Shown here piece after piece: positions 23,997 to 31,271 of a stretch of DNA of 31,271 bases. The DNA is from Oribacterium sp. UBA6992. GTDB taxonomy: Bacteria > Bacillota > Clostridia > Lachnospirales > Lachnospiraceae. The translations under genes were made by a program, and so were the position numbers. Numbering within the stretch: position 1 is the stretch's first letter; each line of letters opens with the position of its first letter. Location of the stretch: positions 1 through 31,271 of the forward strand of contig DJXY01000110.1 in assembly GCA_002449915.1 (NCBI GenBank), in the 5' to 3' direction. A model generated the notes under the pieces. The model did not search any database, was not told the DNA's origin, and saw only the letters and a program-made list of their open reading frames with translations.

Positions 23997-24224
23997 ATGA
24001 GTACTTTAAATGTAATGTTCTCATCCGTGGATGCGGTTAGGAATTTTGTAGCCAAAGTATCCAATATGCCGTTTGATCTGAATCTTGGGGCTGGAAGCCG
24101 TATTGTGGATGCGAAATCTCTTGTTGGTGTAATGTATATGGGAATCGGCAGAGTGATCCCGCTGCATGCTCCGGCAGAGAAGGAAAATTATGTAAAAAGC
24201 GAGCTTGCAGAGTATCTTGTGTAA
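23997..24224 (+). CDS. HPr-like protein lacking the active-site histidine
   Basis: A 75-residue protein with the HPr fold pattern. It keeps the helix after the second strand (VDAVRNFVAKVSNMPFDLNL) and the region of regulatory serine 46 (DAKSLVGVMYMGIG, Ser41 here), followed by the last strand and helix. The position of catalytic His15 (SGIHARPA in Bacillus HPr) reads SSVDAVRN, and the whole mature region around it has no histidine, so it cannot relay phosphate in the PTS. Ser41 could still be a target of HPr kinase, as in Crh. It has its own promoter and lies divergent from the dehydratase operon. AAGAGG stands nine bases before the ATG. Confidence 0.85.
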   Translation: MSTLNVMFSSVDAVRNFVAKVSNMPFDLNLGAGSRIVDAKSLVGVMYMGIGRVIPLHAPAEKENYVKSELAEYLV

Positions 24225-24257
24225 TCAGAGCCTGCATGCAATCTAATTAAACCAGAT

Positions 24258-24302
24258 AGTAAGGCGGACCGCAGCATTGCTGTGGTCCGCCTTACTGTAT
24301 TC
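24258..24302 (+). terminator. terminator-like hairpin after the HPr-like gene
   Basis: A 17-bp stem with one G-U pair (24258-24274 with 24280-24296) and a five-base loop. The following TGTATTCC is a poor T tract, so termination may be weak or the hairpin may protect the 3' end. Confidence 0.65.
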
Positions 24303-24332
24303 CGGAATCGGGATATGATTCCGGATCGGGAA
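24299..24332 (+). repeat. short tandem direct repeat before the metallopeptidase gene
   Basis: ATTCCGGAATCGGGA (24299-24313) is followed after TATG by ATTCCGGATCGGGA (24318-24331), differing by one base insertion. It sits just upstream of the extended -10 box and could be a paired activator or repressor site. Confidence 0.5.
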
Positions 24333-24337
24333 AGATG

Positions 24338-24346
24338 TGATATAGT
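24338..24346 (+). promoter_or_regulatory. extended -10 promoter giving a leaderless mRNA
   Basis: TGATATAGT (TG-N-TATAGT) ends six bases before the ATG at 24353, so the predicted transcription start coincides with the start codon. No -35 box fits. Confidence 0.5.
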
Positions 24347-24352
24347 AGCAGC

Positions 24353-24913
24353 ATGGAAATCGAAATCAGAAAAAGCAAGCGGAAAACAATCTCTATTACG
24401 GTAACTCAGCAGGGCGGAGTGATCGTCCGTGCGCCATACCGGACACCGGATGGATACATACAGAGAGTACTGGAGGAACGGGCAAGCTGGATCGCAAAGC
24501 ATCTGGCTCAGGCAGCGGAGCGGCGCGCCCGGGAACCGGAGCCGGAACTGCTCACGGCATCCGAGGAAAAGATTTTACGGAAGCGTGCCGGAGAGTATAT
24601 TCCTGGAAGAGTGGAGCTTTATGCAGCAAGGCTTAGTGTAAAGTACCGAGCGATCAGCATTCGCATGCAGAAGACAAGATGGGGGAGCTGCAGCATCAGG
24701 GGAAACCTTAATTTCAATGCGCTGCTGATGCTGACGCCACCAGAAATCATAGATTATGTGGTGGTTCATGAGCTCTGTCATCTTAAAGAAATGAACCACT
24801 CGCCAAAATTCTGGGCAGAGGTTGCAAAAATCCTGCCGGACTATAGAGCACGGCAGGATTGGCTTAATGCGCATGGCAGCAGGATCATCGCCCGTAAGTA
24901 TGGCAGAACCTGA
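24353..24913 (+). CDS. YgjP-type (DUF45/M48-like) zinc metallopeptidase
   Basis: A 186-residue cytosolic protein of the YgjP/SprT-like metallopeptidase group. The zinc motif HELCH is in VVVHELCHLKEMNHSPKFWAEV (about residues 138-159), with a third ligand probably the histidine of NHSPKFW. The family stretch MQKTRWGSCSIRGNLNFNALLMLTPP precedes it. The N-terminal domain (IEIRKSKRKTISITV ... VRAPYRTP) is typical and fixes the start. No ribosome binding site exists before the ATG and an extended -10 box ends six bases upstream, so translation may be leaderless. The substrate of this group is not established. It converges on the carboxypeptidase gene with a 48-base gap and no clear terminator. Confidence 0.9.
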   Translation: MEIEIRKSKRKTISITVTQQGGVIVRAPYRTPDGYIQRVLEERASWIAKHLAQAAERRAREPEPELLTASEEKILRKRAGEYIPGRVELYAARLSVKYRAISIRMQKTRWGSCSIRGNLNFNALLMLTPPEIIDYVVVHELCHLKEMNHSPKFWAEVAKILPDYRARQDWLNAHGSRIIARKYGRT

Positions 24914-24961
24914 GCAGATCCACCCGGAAAGATGGCATGCTGTTTCATTAAATTTAAAAGT

Positions 24962-26593
24962 TTATTTTCTGCGGTAGCGTCGATCATGGTCCCGGTTATT
25001 GAGCATCAGATCCCGGCGAGCCTTCTGCTCCCGTGTGAGGTCCCTGGTATGCTTCAGCATCCTGGCTCTCCGGCGTTTCCGGATAAACTCGTCTCTTCGT
25101 TCCAGAAGGTAATAAAGTAGGAAAATGATTCCGGTAATCGCCGCGAGCAGTCCGAGAATCACGAGAACTCTCAGGACCGGCGTCTGAATGATAATCCGGC
25201 CGCTGTTACGATCAAAAATCACAGGTGCATGGTTTTCCCGGGACTCCTGGGGCAGCTGCCCGGCAACAGAGGGCTTCACGGCTTCCTGACTGCTGTCCAT
25301 GGAAATGCTTTGCGGTACGGTTTCCTGCACCTTGGCCTCCATGATTGTGGCATCCTCGGAAACCGTCGTTGTTTCCTCCGTAGGAGCCTTAAGCCGGATA
25401 TAGGCATTGCCGACGGCTTTTCCGTCTAAAGTATAATCCACTCTTGCAATGGCAGCATCGTTTCGTTCGTCATCGCTGAGATCATATATGAGCTGAGAGG
25501 ATACCTCCGAGAAGCTTATGGTCTTAGGCAGGGTCACATGATCTGTTTCATCAATTGAGAATGTGAGAGCATTCACGAGCGGAATGCCGTCTACCGTAAA
25601 ATGATTCCCGATATCCGAGTAGGTGGCATCGTTTGCGGCCACCGGCAGGGACTGAAATGACGTATATCCGAAATCAAACAGCGCCTTGGTATCGGTATAC
25701 TGGCAGTTATGACCATTTAAAATCACGCAGATCAGCGTCATACCATTCCGCTTGCAGGCGGTGACGAGTGTGTTGCCTGCTGCCATGGTATATCCGGTTT
25801 TACCGGCAAAGACTCCCTCGTAGTATTCCGGGTAGACACGGCGCATCATCCTGTGATGTGCATAGACCGTGTTTTCCGGCGCGGAAGCCTCGGGGTATTT
25901 GCTGATCGGGGCGTGGGTATATACCTGTGTGGCATCAATCTGCCGGAAGGTCGGATTTTTAATGGCATACTGCATGATTTTAGCGTAGTCCCGGCAGGTT
26001 GTGTAATGATCCGGATTATTGAGTCCGGAGGGTGTTACAAAATGAGAGCCGGTGCAGCCAAGCTCCTGTGCCTTCTGATTCATAAGATCCGCGAATGCTT
26101 CGTTGGAGCCTGCCACGTATTCCGCCAGTGCATTGGCACAGTCGTTGGCAGAGTGCAGCAGGAGACAGTAAAGGCAGTCCCGGACGCTCAGCTTGTCTCC
26201 GGCAACGGCACCGATGACTGTGGCATTGTTTTCCAGATTGGTATTGGTCGCCGCATAGGAAAATGTCACCATATCATCCAGATTTTTTACATGCTCCAGT
26301 ACGATCACTGCGGTCAGAACCTTGGTGATTGACGCGGGATAATATGGAGTGTCTGCATTCTTTTCATAGAGCACCGTGCTGGAGTCGGCATCGATGAGAA
26401 TCGCGCCCTCCGACTGAATCTCTGCAGCCGGTTCCGGCCATTGCGCTGCTTCTGAAGTGATCTGTCCCGAGATCATGCAAAGAGGAGCAGACACTGTAAA
26501 AGCGGATACCGGCAGCAGGGTAATTGCTGAGTAAAGCAGCAGTCCTGCCAGTGACTGAAGCAGTATTTTGTGTTTTAAAATGTATTTTTTCAT
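24962..26593 (-). CDS. membrane-anchored D-alanyl-D-alanine carboxypeptidase (S11, DacA-like)
   Basis: A 543-residue penicillin-binding protein that trims the terminal D-alanine from peptidoglycan stem peptides outside the membrane. An N-terminal signal or anchor (residues about 10-35) is followed by the S11 domain with SITK (Ser88, Lys91), SAN (148-150) and KTG (265-267). A beta-rich DacA C-terminal domain runs to about 405, followed by a Thr/Ser/Glu linker. A second membrane segment (about 472-496) precedes a 46-residue tail with 20 Lys/Arg. DacA proteins usually end in an amphipathic helix; a true membrane helix plus long basic cytoplasmic tail is unusual. Its start overlaps the end of the sensor-kinase gene by four bases, tying it to the upstream two-component system. 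Confidence 0.92.
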   Translation of the reverse strand: MKKYILKHKILLQSLAGLLLYSAITLLPVSAFTVSAPLCMISGQITSEAAQWPEPAAEIQSEGAILIDADSSTVLYEKNADTPYYPASITKVLTAVIVLEHVKNLDDMVTFSYAATNTNLENNATVIGAVAGDKLSVRDCLYCLLLHSANDCANALAEYVAGSNEAFADLMNQKAQELGCTGSHFVTPSGLNNPDHYTTCRDYAKIMQYAIKNPTFRQIDATQVYTHAPISKYPEASAPENTVYAHHRMMRRVYPEYYEGVFAGKTGYTMAAGNTLVTACKRNGMTLICVILNGHNCQYTDTKALFDFGYTSFQSLPVAANDATYSDIGNHFTVDGIPLVNALTFSIDETDHVTLPKTISFSEVSSQLIYDLSDDERNDAAIARVDYTLDGKAVGNAYIRLKAPTEETTTVSEDATIMEAKVQETVPQSISMDSSQEAVKPSVAGQLPQESRENHAPVIFDRNSGRIIIQTPVLRVLVILGLLAAITGIIFLLYYLLERRDEFIRKRRRARMLKHTRDLTREQKARRDLMLNNRDHDRRYRRK

Positions 26594-28761
26594 GATGTAC
26601 TTTCTGTAAGTTTTGCCTTGTTTGTAACCTTAGGCAGGATAACCTCAGCTTTATAGAGATCTCCGTCGATGCTGATAACAAACTGACCATGCATCAGTGC
26701 TGTGAGACTTTTGGCAATGGCAAGTCCCAGACCGGAGCCCTCGGTGGTTCTGCTGACATCTCCCCGGACAAAACGTTCGGTAAGCTCCTCAGGTGAAATA
26801 TTAAGAGGTGAGGAGGAAATGTTTTTAATTGTTAAGACCGCCCGGCTGTCCTCCTCTGAGATATCCACATAGACGCGGCTTTCCCTGAGTGCATATTTAC
26901 AGCAGTTATTGAGGAGATTTTCTATGACTCTCCAGAGATGCCGCCCATCAGCCAGGATCATTACCGGATGATCGGGATAGTGCTCCACGATTTCCAGCTT
27001 GCAGGTATGAAATTTGTCCTCGAACTCACCCAGTGCCTGCATTACGATTTCACTGTAATTGATTTCCGTAAGCGTTATATTGACGTTTCCGGAGCTTGCC
27101 TTGGACGCCTCCACCAGATCTTCTGTCAGTGTTTTGAGACGGTTGGATTTCTGGTCCAGCACGGCGAGATACTCCTGAACTCTTGGATTATCAATATGCT
27201 CCCGCTTCAGGAGATCCACATAATTAATAATTGATGTCAATGGAGTCTTCAGATCATGTGAGACGTTGGTGATGAGATCGGCTTTTAAGCGTTCAGATTT
27301 TACTTGTTCATTTACTGCCTTGGTAAGGCCAGTGGCAATGCGCCAAGTGTAGAAATCAATCGCCAGCATGATAAAAAATAGTGCCACAGCGACTAGAAAC
27401 GCAAACAGACTCTGGTGCTGGAAAAATCGTATCAAGAGCACAACGATCATGGCAAAGGATGCAGCATTCGGAAGCAGAAAAAGAAAATAGCTCCAGAATT
27501 TTGGCGCTGTCAGTGCAGCGGCATGGATGTAGTAGCGGACCAATTGGAGTATCCGGTAGATCAGTGTATTGTGCCAGAGGACATCCGCCTTATAGGTCCG
27601 GACAATCGACAGGCAGAGAGGCACAAATATGATGTATTTCAACAGGAAGGAAACTGAGGTTTCCCAGAAATCCCACGCCGGTAAACTCCCCAGGATTAGT
27701 TCGATAGAATCAAGCAGTGCAGGCGTCAGATGGTCAGCAGCACGGAACCAGCCGGCAAACATCAGAAGCACAAGATCCCCAGGGAGTTTATCCAGCGGAA
27801 AGAGATAAATCCGATTGTCCTCCGCATGCTCCGGATGTCCCGCCAGCAGGACGAGTGTTGCCAATGTCACTGCCGCAGTAATTGCCGAGATGGACAGGAG
27901 GATGATGCCGATAATGGCACTTCTCCTGCGTGCGTCATATGCATGAGCGGCCTCCTGAAATGCATCCTCTGCAGGGAAATTGGTGTCAATGCCTACCGCA
28001 AACTCATAGTCTCCATTGTCATAGGGATTTCTTGCCTGAAGCAGGGGGATCACATTGGACGGGGCGGTTTTCAGATTGGTACGTACCTCCAGATTTGTGC
28101 TGTTTGTACAGATGTATTTTCCAAGATCCGCAATTTGTGCCGGTGTCATGACCGCATCATTGGTATATGTGACAGATTTATCGCCCTGCGCGTAGTAAGC
28201 AAAAAACTTGAGATTGGTTGCATGATCAAAAAACTCGCTTCGCACTGCATAGTATTTTGCAAGATAGGTAAGCGTTTCCCGGGCGAGCTGCCCCATGCTC
28301 ATAATACCGTCAGCGGGACTCGAAGGCTGATAATCCGGCATATACGCCCGATACGTCACTCTGATTTTGTTTTTCAGGTCCTCCTCGTGGGAGAGCGTTG
28401 CAGGACCGTCGTCCGCAAGCTCATTTTTATCATTAAGGTAATAGCCCATCGAGCGGGCATACTTGATCAGATAATCCAGGCTGTAGGAAGCCGGCTGTCC
28501 GTTTCGCTCTCCCTGCGCAATGACCTGATTCAGATCCAGTGTGCCCTTTTTTTCAAAAAGATCTTTAAGATTGATATAGTCAAAGATGTCATTTACTGAT
28601 TCACTGACCCTTGACTCAAAGGCGGAAGAAGTAATGTACTCAGGCTGGCGGATGGAGTCCAGAGCGGTTTTATCCGAGGTTCCGAGCGTCAACATAAAGA
28701 TGCTGAAAAGTAGCATCAGAACTGCCAGCGCGTGAATGGTTCCGGCAATGATTTTTTTCAT
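26590..28761 (-). CDS. multi-pass sensor histidine kinase
   Basis: A 723-residue kinase. A first membrane helix (residues about 5-26) is followed by a large extracytoplasmic sensor of about 250 residues. At least five hydrophobic segments then lie between about 280 and 475 (for example SAIIGIILLSISAITAAVTL and LFAFLVAVALFFIMLAIDFY). The dimerisation/phosphoacceptor motif NVSHDLKTPLTSIINYVDLL has His502, the N box is ENLLNNCCKYAL (614-625), and the ATP-lid G2 box is GSGLGLAIAKSL (675-686). It pairs with the response regulator 30 bases upstream. It overlaps the carboxypeptidase by four bases, so the signal is probably cell-wall or envelope related. The extracellular domain matches no sensor family I can name. 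Confidence 0.93.
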   Translation of the reverse strand: MKKIIAGTIHALAVLMLLFSIFMLTLGTSDKTALDSIRQPEYITSSAFESRVSESVNDIFDYINLKDLFEKKGTLDLNQVIAQGERNGQPASYSLDYLIKYARSMGYYLNDKNELADDGPATLSHEEDLKNKIRVTYRAYMPDYQPSSPADGIMSMGQLARETLTYLAKYYAVRSEFFDHATNLKFFAYYAQGDKSVTYTNDAVMTPAQIADLGKYICTNSTNLEVRTNLKTAPSNVIPLLQARNPYDNGDYEFAVGIDTNFPAEDAFQEAAHAYDARRRSAIIGIILLSISAITAAVTLATLVLLAGHPEHAEDNRIYLFPLDKLPGDLVLLMFAGWFRAADHLTPALLDSIELILGSLPAWDFWETSVSFLLKYIIFVPLCLSIVRTYKADVLWHNTLIYRILQLVRYYIHAAALTAPKFWSYFLFLLPNAASFAMIVVLLIRFFQHQSLFAFLVAVALFFIMLAIDFYTWRIATGLTKAVNEQVKSERLKADLITNVSHDLKTPLTSIINYVDLLKREHIDNPRVQEYLAVLDQKSNRLKTLTEDLVEASKASSGNVNITLTEINYSEIVMQALGEFEDKFHTCKLEIVEHYPDHPVMILADGRHLWRVIENLLNNCCKYALRESRVYVDISEEDSRAVLTIKNISSSPLNISPEELTERFVRGDVSRTTEGSGLGLAIAKSLTALMHGQFVISIDGDLYKAEVILPKVTNKAKLTESTS

Positions 28762-28791
28762 AAGCTGAATCCTTAGTTAAATCCTTTTATC

Positions 28792-29502
28792 TTAGTCGCC
28801 GTCCTTGTCCTGCTTCTCGATTTTATATCCCACACCCCAGACGACCTTAAGGTAGCGGGGCTCCTTGGGATTGATTTCGATTTTTTCCCGGATATGTCGG
28901 ATATGCACAGCAACGGTGTTGTCAGCTCCAATTGCCTGCTCGTTCCAGATGGATGTGTAGATTTCATCAATGGAAAATACCTTGCCGGCATTTTTTACGA
29001 GGAGCAGGAGGATGTTGTATTCGATCGGAGTAAGCCGTACAGGTTCGCCATCCACAGTGACCTCCTTGGTATCATCATTCATTACAAGACCTCCGCAGGT
29101 ATAGATATTATCGTTCTGCGGATCTCCGATATTTCCGAGCTGTGTGTAACGGCGAAGCTGGGATTTGACTCTGGCTACGAGCTCCAGCGGATTAAAAGGC
29201 TTTGTAATGTAATCATCGGCACCGATATTTAATCCAAGGATCTTATCATTATCCTCGCCCTTGGCGGATAAGATGATGATCGGGATGGAGGAGGTCTCAC
29301 GGATTTTTAAGGTTGTCCGGATGCCGTCGAGACCAGGCATCATGACATCAATGATCATGAGATCAACCTTGTTGTTTCCCATGATATCTAGTGCATCATA
29401 GCCATCATATGCCTTAAGCACGTTAAAACCTTCTCCTGTAAGGTATATTGAAATCGCTTCGACGATCTGCTTGTCGTCATCACATACAAGAATTGTCTGC
29501 AT
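28792..29502 (-). CDS. OmpR/PhoB-family response regulator (VanR-like)
   Basis: A 236-residue regulator. The receiver domain has the acidic pocket CDDD (7-10), phosphoacceptor Asp52 in MIIDVMMPGLDG, the switch Ser/Thr in IILSAKGED and the conserved lysine in YITKPFNPLEL. The winged-helix effector domain (about 135-229) includes LTPIEYNILLLLVKNAGKVFS and NTVAVHIRHIREKIEINP and ends VVWGVGYKIEK. ATG 29502 follows GGGAGG; a longer frame to 29565 crosses the leader hairpin and is rejected. It heads the regulator-kinase-carboxypeptidase operon. Confidence 0.94.
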   Translation of the reverse strand: MQTILVCDDDKQIVEAISIYLTGEGFNVLKAYDGYDALDIMGNNKVDLMIIDVMMPGLDGIRTTLKIRETSSIPIIILSAKGEDNDKILGLNIGADDYITKPFNPLELVARVKSQLRRYTQLGNIGDPQNDNIYTCGGLVMNDDTKEVTVDGEPVRLTPIEYNILLLLVKNAGKVFSIDEIYTSIWNEQAIGADNTVAVHIRHIREKIEINPKEPRYLKVVWGVGYKIEKQDKDGD

Positions 29503-29524
29503 GTTCTGCCTCCCGTTTCCAAGG

Positions 29525-29550
29525 CTGCAGCAGTCACATACCTGCTGCAG
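29525..29550 (-). promoter_or_regulatory. leader hairpin before the response regulator
   Basis: CTGCAGCAG (29525-29533) pairs with CTGCTGCAG (29542-29550) around an eight-base loop, inside the predicted 5' leader and 22 bases before the start codon. It may affect mRNA stability or be an operator; no T tract follows, so it is not a terminator. Confidence 0.45.
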
Positions 29551-29576
29551 GGGGTAAATAAACAATTTGATACCCT

Positions 29577-29605
29577 ATTATACAATACCGTCAGTTGCAA
29601 TGCAA
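29577..29605 (-). promoter_or_regulatory. promoter of the regulator/kinase/carboxypeptidase operon
   Basis: On the minus strand, TTGCAT (29605-29600) and a perfect TATAAT (29582-29577) with a 17-base spacer. Predicted start near 29570. Confidence 0.75.
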
Positions 29606-29611
29606 AGACAC

Positions 29612-29661
29612 AAAAAATCCTGCGGGATGGACGTGTTTCCATTTCGTCGCATCTCGCAGGA
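29612..29661 (-). terminator. terminator of the NlpC/P60 gene
   Basis: On the minus strand, TCCTGCGAGATG (29661-29650) pairs with CATCCCGCAGGA (29629-29618) with one mismatch. Inner GACG/CGTC pairs extend the stem, and a T run (29617-29612) follows. It separates this gene from the response-regulator promoter just beyond. Confidence 0.8.
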
Positions 29662-29770
29662 CAAGTTTAAATCTACATTTTTACGGTATAAATCACAGTG
29701 TAGAGCAGTGTTTGTTTAAAACGTATACATTCGCATGCTCTTAAGGGCGGACCAGACAGGAAATGTCTGA

Positions 29771-31271
29771 TCAGCTGAAGATCCGCCATCCCGCAATAAA
29801 GTTGTTAGCCCACCATCCGGAGAGAGATCTGTGGACAACTCTGCCGTTGGAGGAGGATGCATCGATGACCGAGCCGCCGCCGGCACAGATACCTACATGA
29901 CCCGATACCACGATGATATCACCTGCCTGCAGTTCGCTGTAGGAGACTCTGCGGAACCGGCCCGGATTTCTCCAGCCGGAGGAGGTCATATAGGACACTC
30001 CGACACCTGCCTGGTTGAGACACCAGTAAACAAAACCGGAGCAGTCAAAGGAGTTCGGACCCTTGGATCCCCAGACATATGGACTGCCGATCTTGGAGGC
30101 GGCGATGGATACCAGTGCGCCAGCGGAACCGGATACTGTTGCGCCTCCGCCGCCGACACTGGCGGATCCGGAGGAAGCGGAACCGGAGCTCTTGGAAGAG
30201 CCGGACGAGGATTTGCCTGATGTCTTACCGGAGGAGGACTTACCAGAGCTTGTGGAGGTCTTAGGCTTAGGCTTGGACTTGGCATTACCGGACCGTAACA
30301 AAGCCATGGTGCTCATACCTGCTGTACCATCGGATGCAAGACCGTTGACACTCTGGAAGGATGCAACAGCAGCTTTGGTCAATTCTCCGAAATATCCGGA
30401 AGCATTATCCTGAGACAGATATCCATATTTTACAAGCAGATCCTGCAGCTCTTTTACCGCATCCGACTGCTCACCGATCCGCATGGCATACGGCTTGGCT
30501 GTATCGGCATCCATAGCAGCTCTGGTATCTGCGCCAAGGTAGCCATCGACAATCAGATCGTTGCGGGACTGGAAGGATCGGATCGCATCCTGTGTGGTCT
30601 GTCCAAACTGACCGTCCGCGGTGCCACCCATATATCCGAGATCAATCAGACGCTGCTGATATTTCTTTACGAGATCAGACTGCTCGCCGAGAGCGATGAT
30701 ATTGGCCTTGACATCATCAGAGTAGAGCAGATCATGAGTGCTCTGTCCCACGGTTCCATCGACAGTGAGACCATTCACCGTCTGCATCTTGCGTACCGCA
30801 GCTTCTGTTGTATCATCAAAGGTTCCGTTGATCTGTCCGGCCTCGGAAAGATACCCCAGGTTATACAGACGATACTGGATATCTGTGACATCATCTCCCT
30901 GGAAGCCCTTTTTAACCGCATAGCGCGGGGCACTGTCCGACATGATGGCATCCCAGGTATCGACACCGGTAATGCCATCCATGGTCATGCCTGCCTGACG
31001 CTGGAAATACTGCACCGCCTTGGAGGTTGCGGCGCCGTAATAGGTTGTCGGCTCATCGGCATCCATATAACCGAGATCCATCAAACGCTGCTGGAGATCA
31101 CTTACGACACTGTTGATGACACCGACCGTCAGATTGACAGGGGCAAGTGCTTCCGCATTGGCGTCAATGGTTACGCCCTCAATGGAGGGTAATACATTAG
31201 CATTGGCACCAAGAGCAGCGACTGCCTGGACAGCCTGTGTTTCCTCGGCAGTGGTAACGACAATATCCGAA
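29771..31271 (-). CDS. peptidoglycan-binding NlpC/P60 hydrolase, N-terminus cut by window
   Basis: The frame is open to the right edge, so the signal peptide and start lie outside; about 500 residues are visible. Four PG_binding_1 repeats follow one another, each with a (Q/L)xRLxxLGY-type helix and a (D/V)G..G..T end (for example VVSDLQQRLMDLGYM ... GMTMDGITGVDTW). A Ser/Lys/Gly-rich linker of about 60 residues (KPKPKTSTSSGKSSSGKTSG region) follows. The C-terminal NlpC/P60 cysteine peptidase domain has the catalytic Cys in SFDCSGFVYWCLNQAG and His in SGHVGICAGGG. Such proteins are secreted endopeptidases that cut peptidoglycan cross-bridges or stem peptides. A methionine at 31084 inside the first repeat is not the start. 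Transcription ends at 29612-29661. Confidence 0.92.
   Translation of the reverse strand, partial: SDIVVTTAEETQAVQAVAALGANANVLPSIEGVTIDANAEALAPVNLTVGVINSVVSDLQQRLMDLGYMDADEPTTYYGAATSKAVQYFQRQAGMTMDGITGVDTWDAIMSDSAPRYAVKKGFQGDDVTDIQYRLYNLGYLSEAGQINGTFDDTTEAAVRKMQTVNGLTVDGTVGQSTHDLLYSDDVKANIIALGEQSDLVKKYQQRLIDLGYMGGTADGQFGQTTQDAIRSFQSRNDLIVDGYLGADTRAAMDADTAKPYAMRIGEQSDAVKELQDLLVKYGYLSQDNASGYFGELTKAAVASFQSVNGLASDGTAGMSTMALLRSGNAKSKPKPKTSTSSGKSSSGKTSGKSSSGSSKSSGSASSGSASVGGGGATVSGSAGALVSIAASKIGSPYVWGSKGPNSFDCSGFVYWCLNQAGVGVSYMTSSGWRNPGRFRRVSYSELQAGDIIVVSGHVGICAGGGSVIDASSSNGRVVHRSLSGWWANNFIAGWRIFS

Noticed and set aside
27730..28599. 289-codon plus-strand frame opposite the sensor kinase
   Set aside because: Cys/Ile/Arg-rich antisense reading of the kinase sensor and membrane region, without start signals.
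1..31271. CRISPR array, insertion sequence, prophage, tRNA or rRNA
   Set aside because: I looked for regularly spaced repeats, transposase motifs with terminal repeats and tRNA/rRNA signatures and saw none.

Overview
The window looks like chromosome of an anaerobic, fermentative member of the Clostridia, most likely Lachnospiraceae. The reasons are a ferredoxin-type [FeFe] hydrogenase, a FabK-type fatty-acid synthesis operon, a lysine riboswitch, strong GGAGG ribosome binding sites, GTG/TTG use, balanced base composition and 2-hydroxyacyl-CoA dehydratase-type radical enzymes. I see no insertion sequence, prophage, CRISPR array, tRNA or rRNA. Genes are packed in operons with ATGA overlaps and mostly separated by clear intrinsic terminators.

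Layout. (1) 1-1461: 3' part of a [FeFe] hydrogenase, with terminator. (2) 1628-3127: three-gene operon of an unrecognised 202-aa protein, a DUF1858 redox-disulfide protein and a hemerythrin, ending in a bidirectional terminator. (3) 5325-3227, minus strand: small membrane protein, histidine phosphatase and EamA transporter behind an extended -10 promoter. (4) 5398-8213: near-consensus promoter, lysine riboswitch, terminator, then a lipoprotein/permease/ATPase amino-acid ABC transporter, hence a predicted lysine importer. (5) 8254-12288: sbcD-sbcC DNA-end nuclease. (6) 12334-20484: type II fatty acid synthesis operon acpP-accD-accA-fabH-fabK-fabD-fabG-fabF-fabZ, followed by a separately promoted MarR/FabT-like regulator. 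accB and accC are absent here. (7) 23836-20488, minus strand: a two-gene 2-hydroxyacyl-CoA dehydratase-like system whose second protein fuses a dehydratase-type subunit to its ATP-dependent activase. It lies behind two tandem promoters and an unusual leader, divergent from an HPr-like protein that lacks the phosphorylatable histidine. (8) 24353-24913: YgjP-type metallopeptidase with an apparently leaderless start. (9) 29605-24962, minus strand: response regulator, large sensor kinase and membrane-anchored D,D-carboxypeptidase in one operon, preceded by a terminator and a secreted four-repeat peptidoglycan-binding NlpC/P60 hydrolase that runs off the right edge.

Working together. Region 6 carries carboxyl transfer, priming, elongation, reduction and dehydration of acyl-ACP; AT-rich inverted repeats just after its promoter and after the regulator's own -10 box suggest feedback control. 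Region 7 is the most interesting part: a low-potential radical dehydratase/reductase system of unknown substrate, with a covalently tethered activator and a promoter-proximal motif resembling the one in front of the fab operon. Regions 8-9 concern envelope maintenance and signalling.
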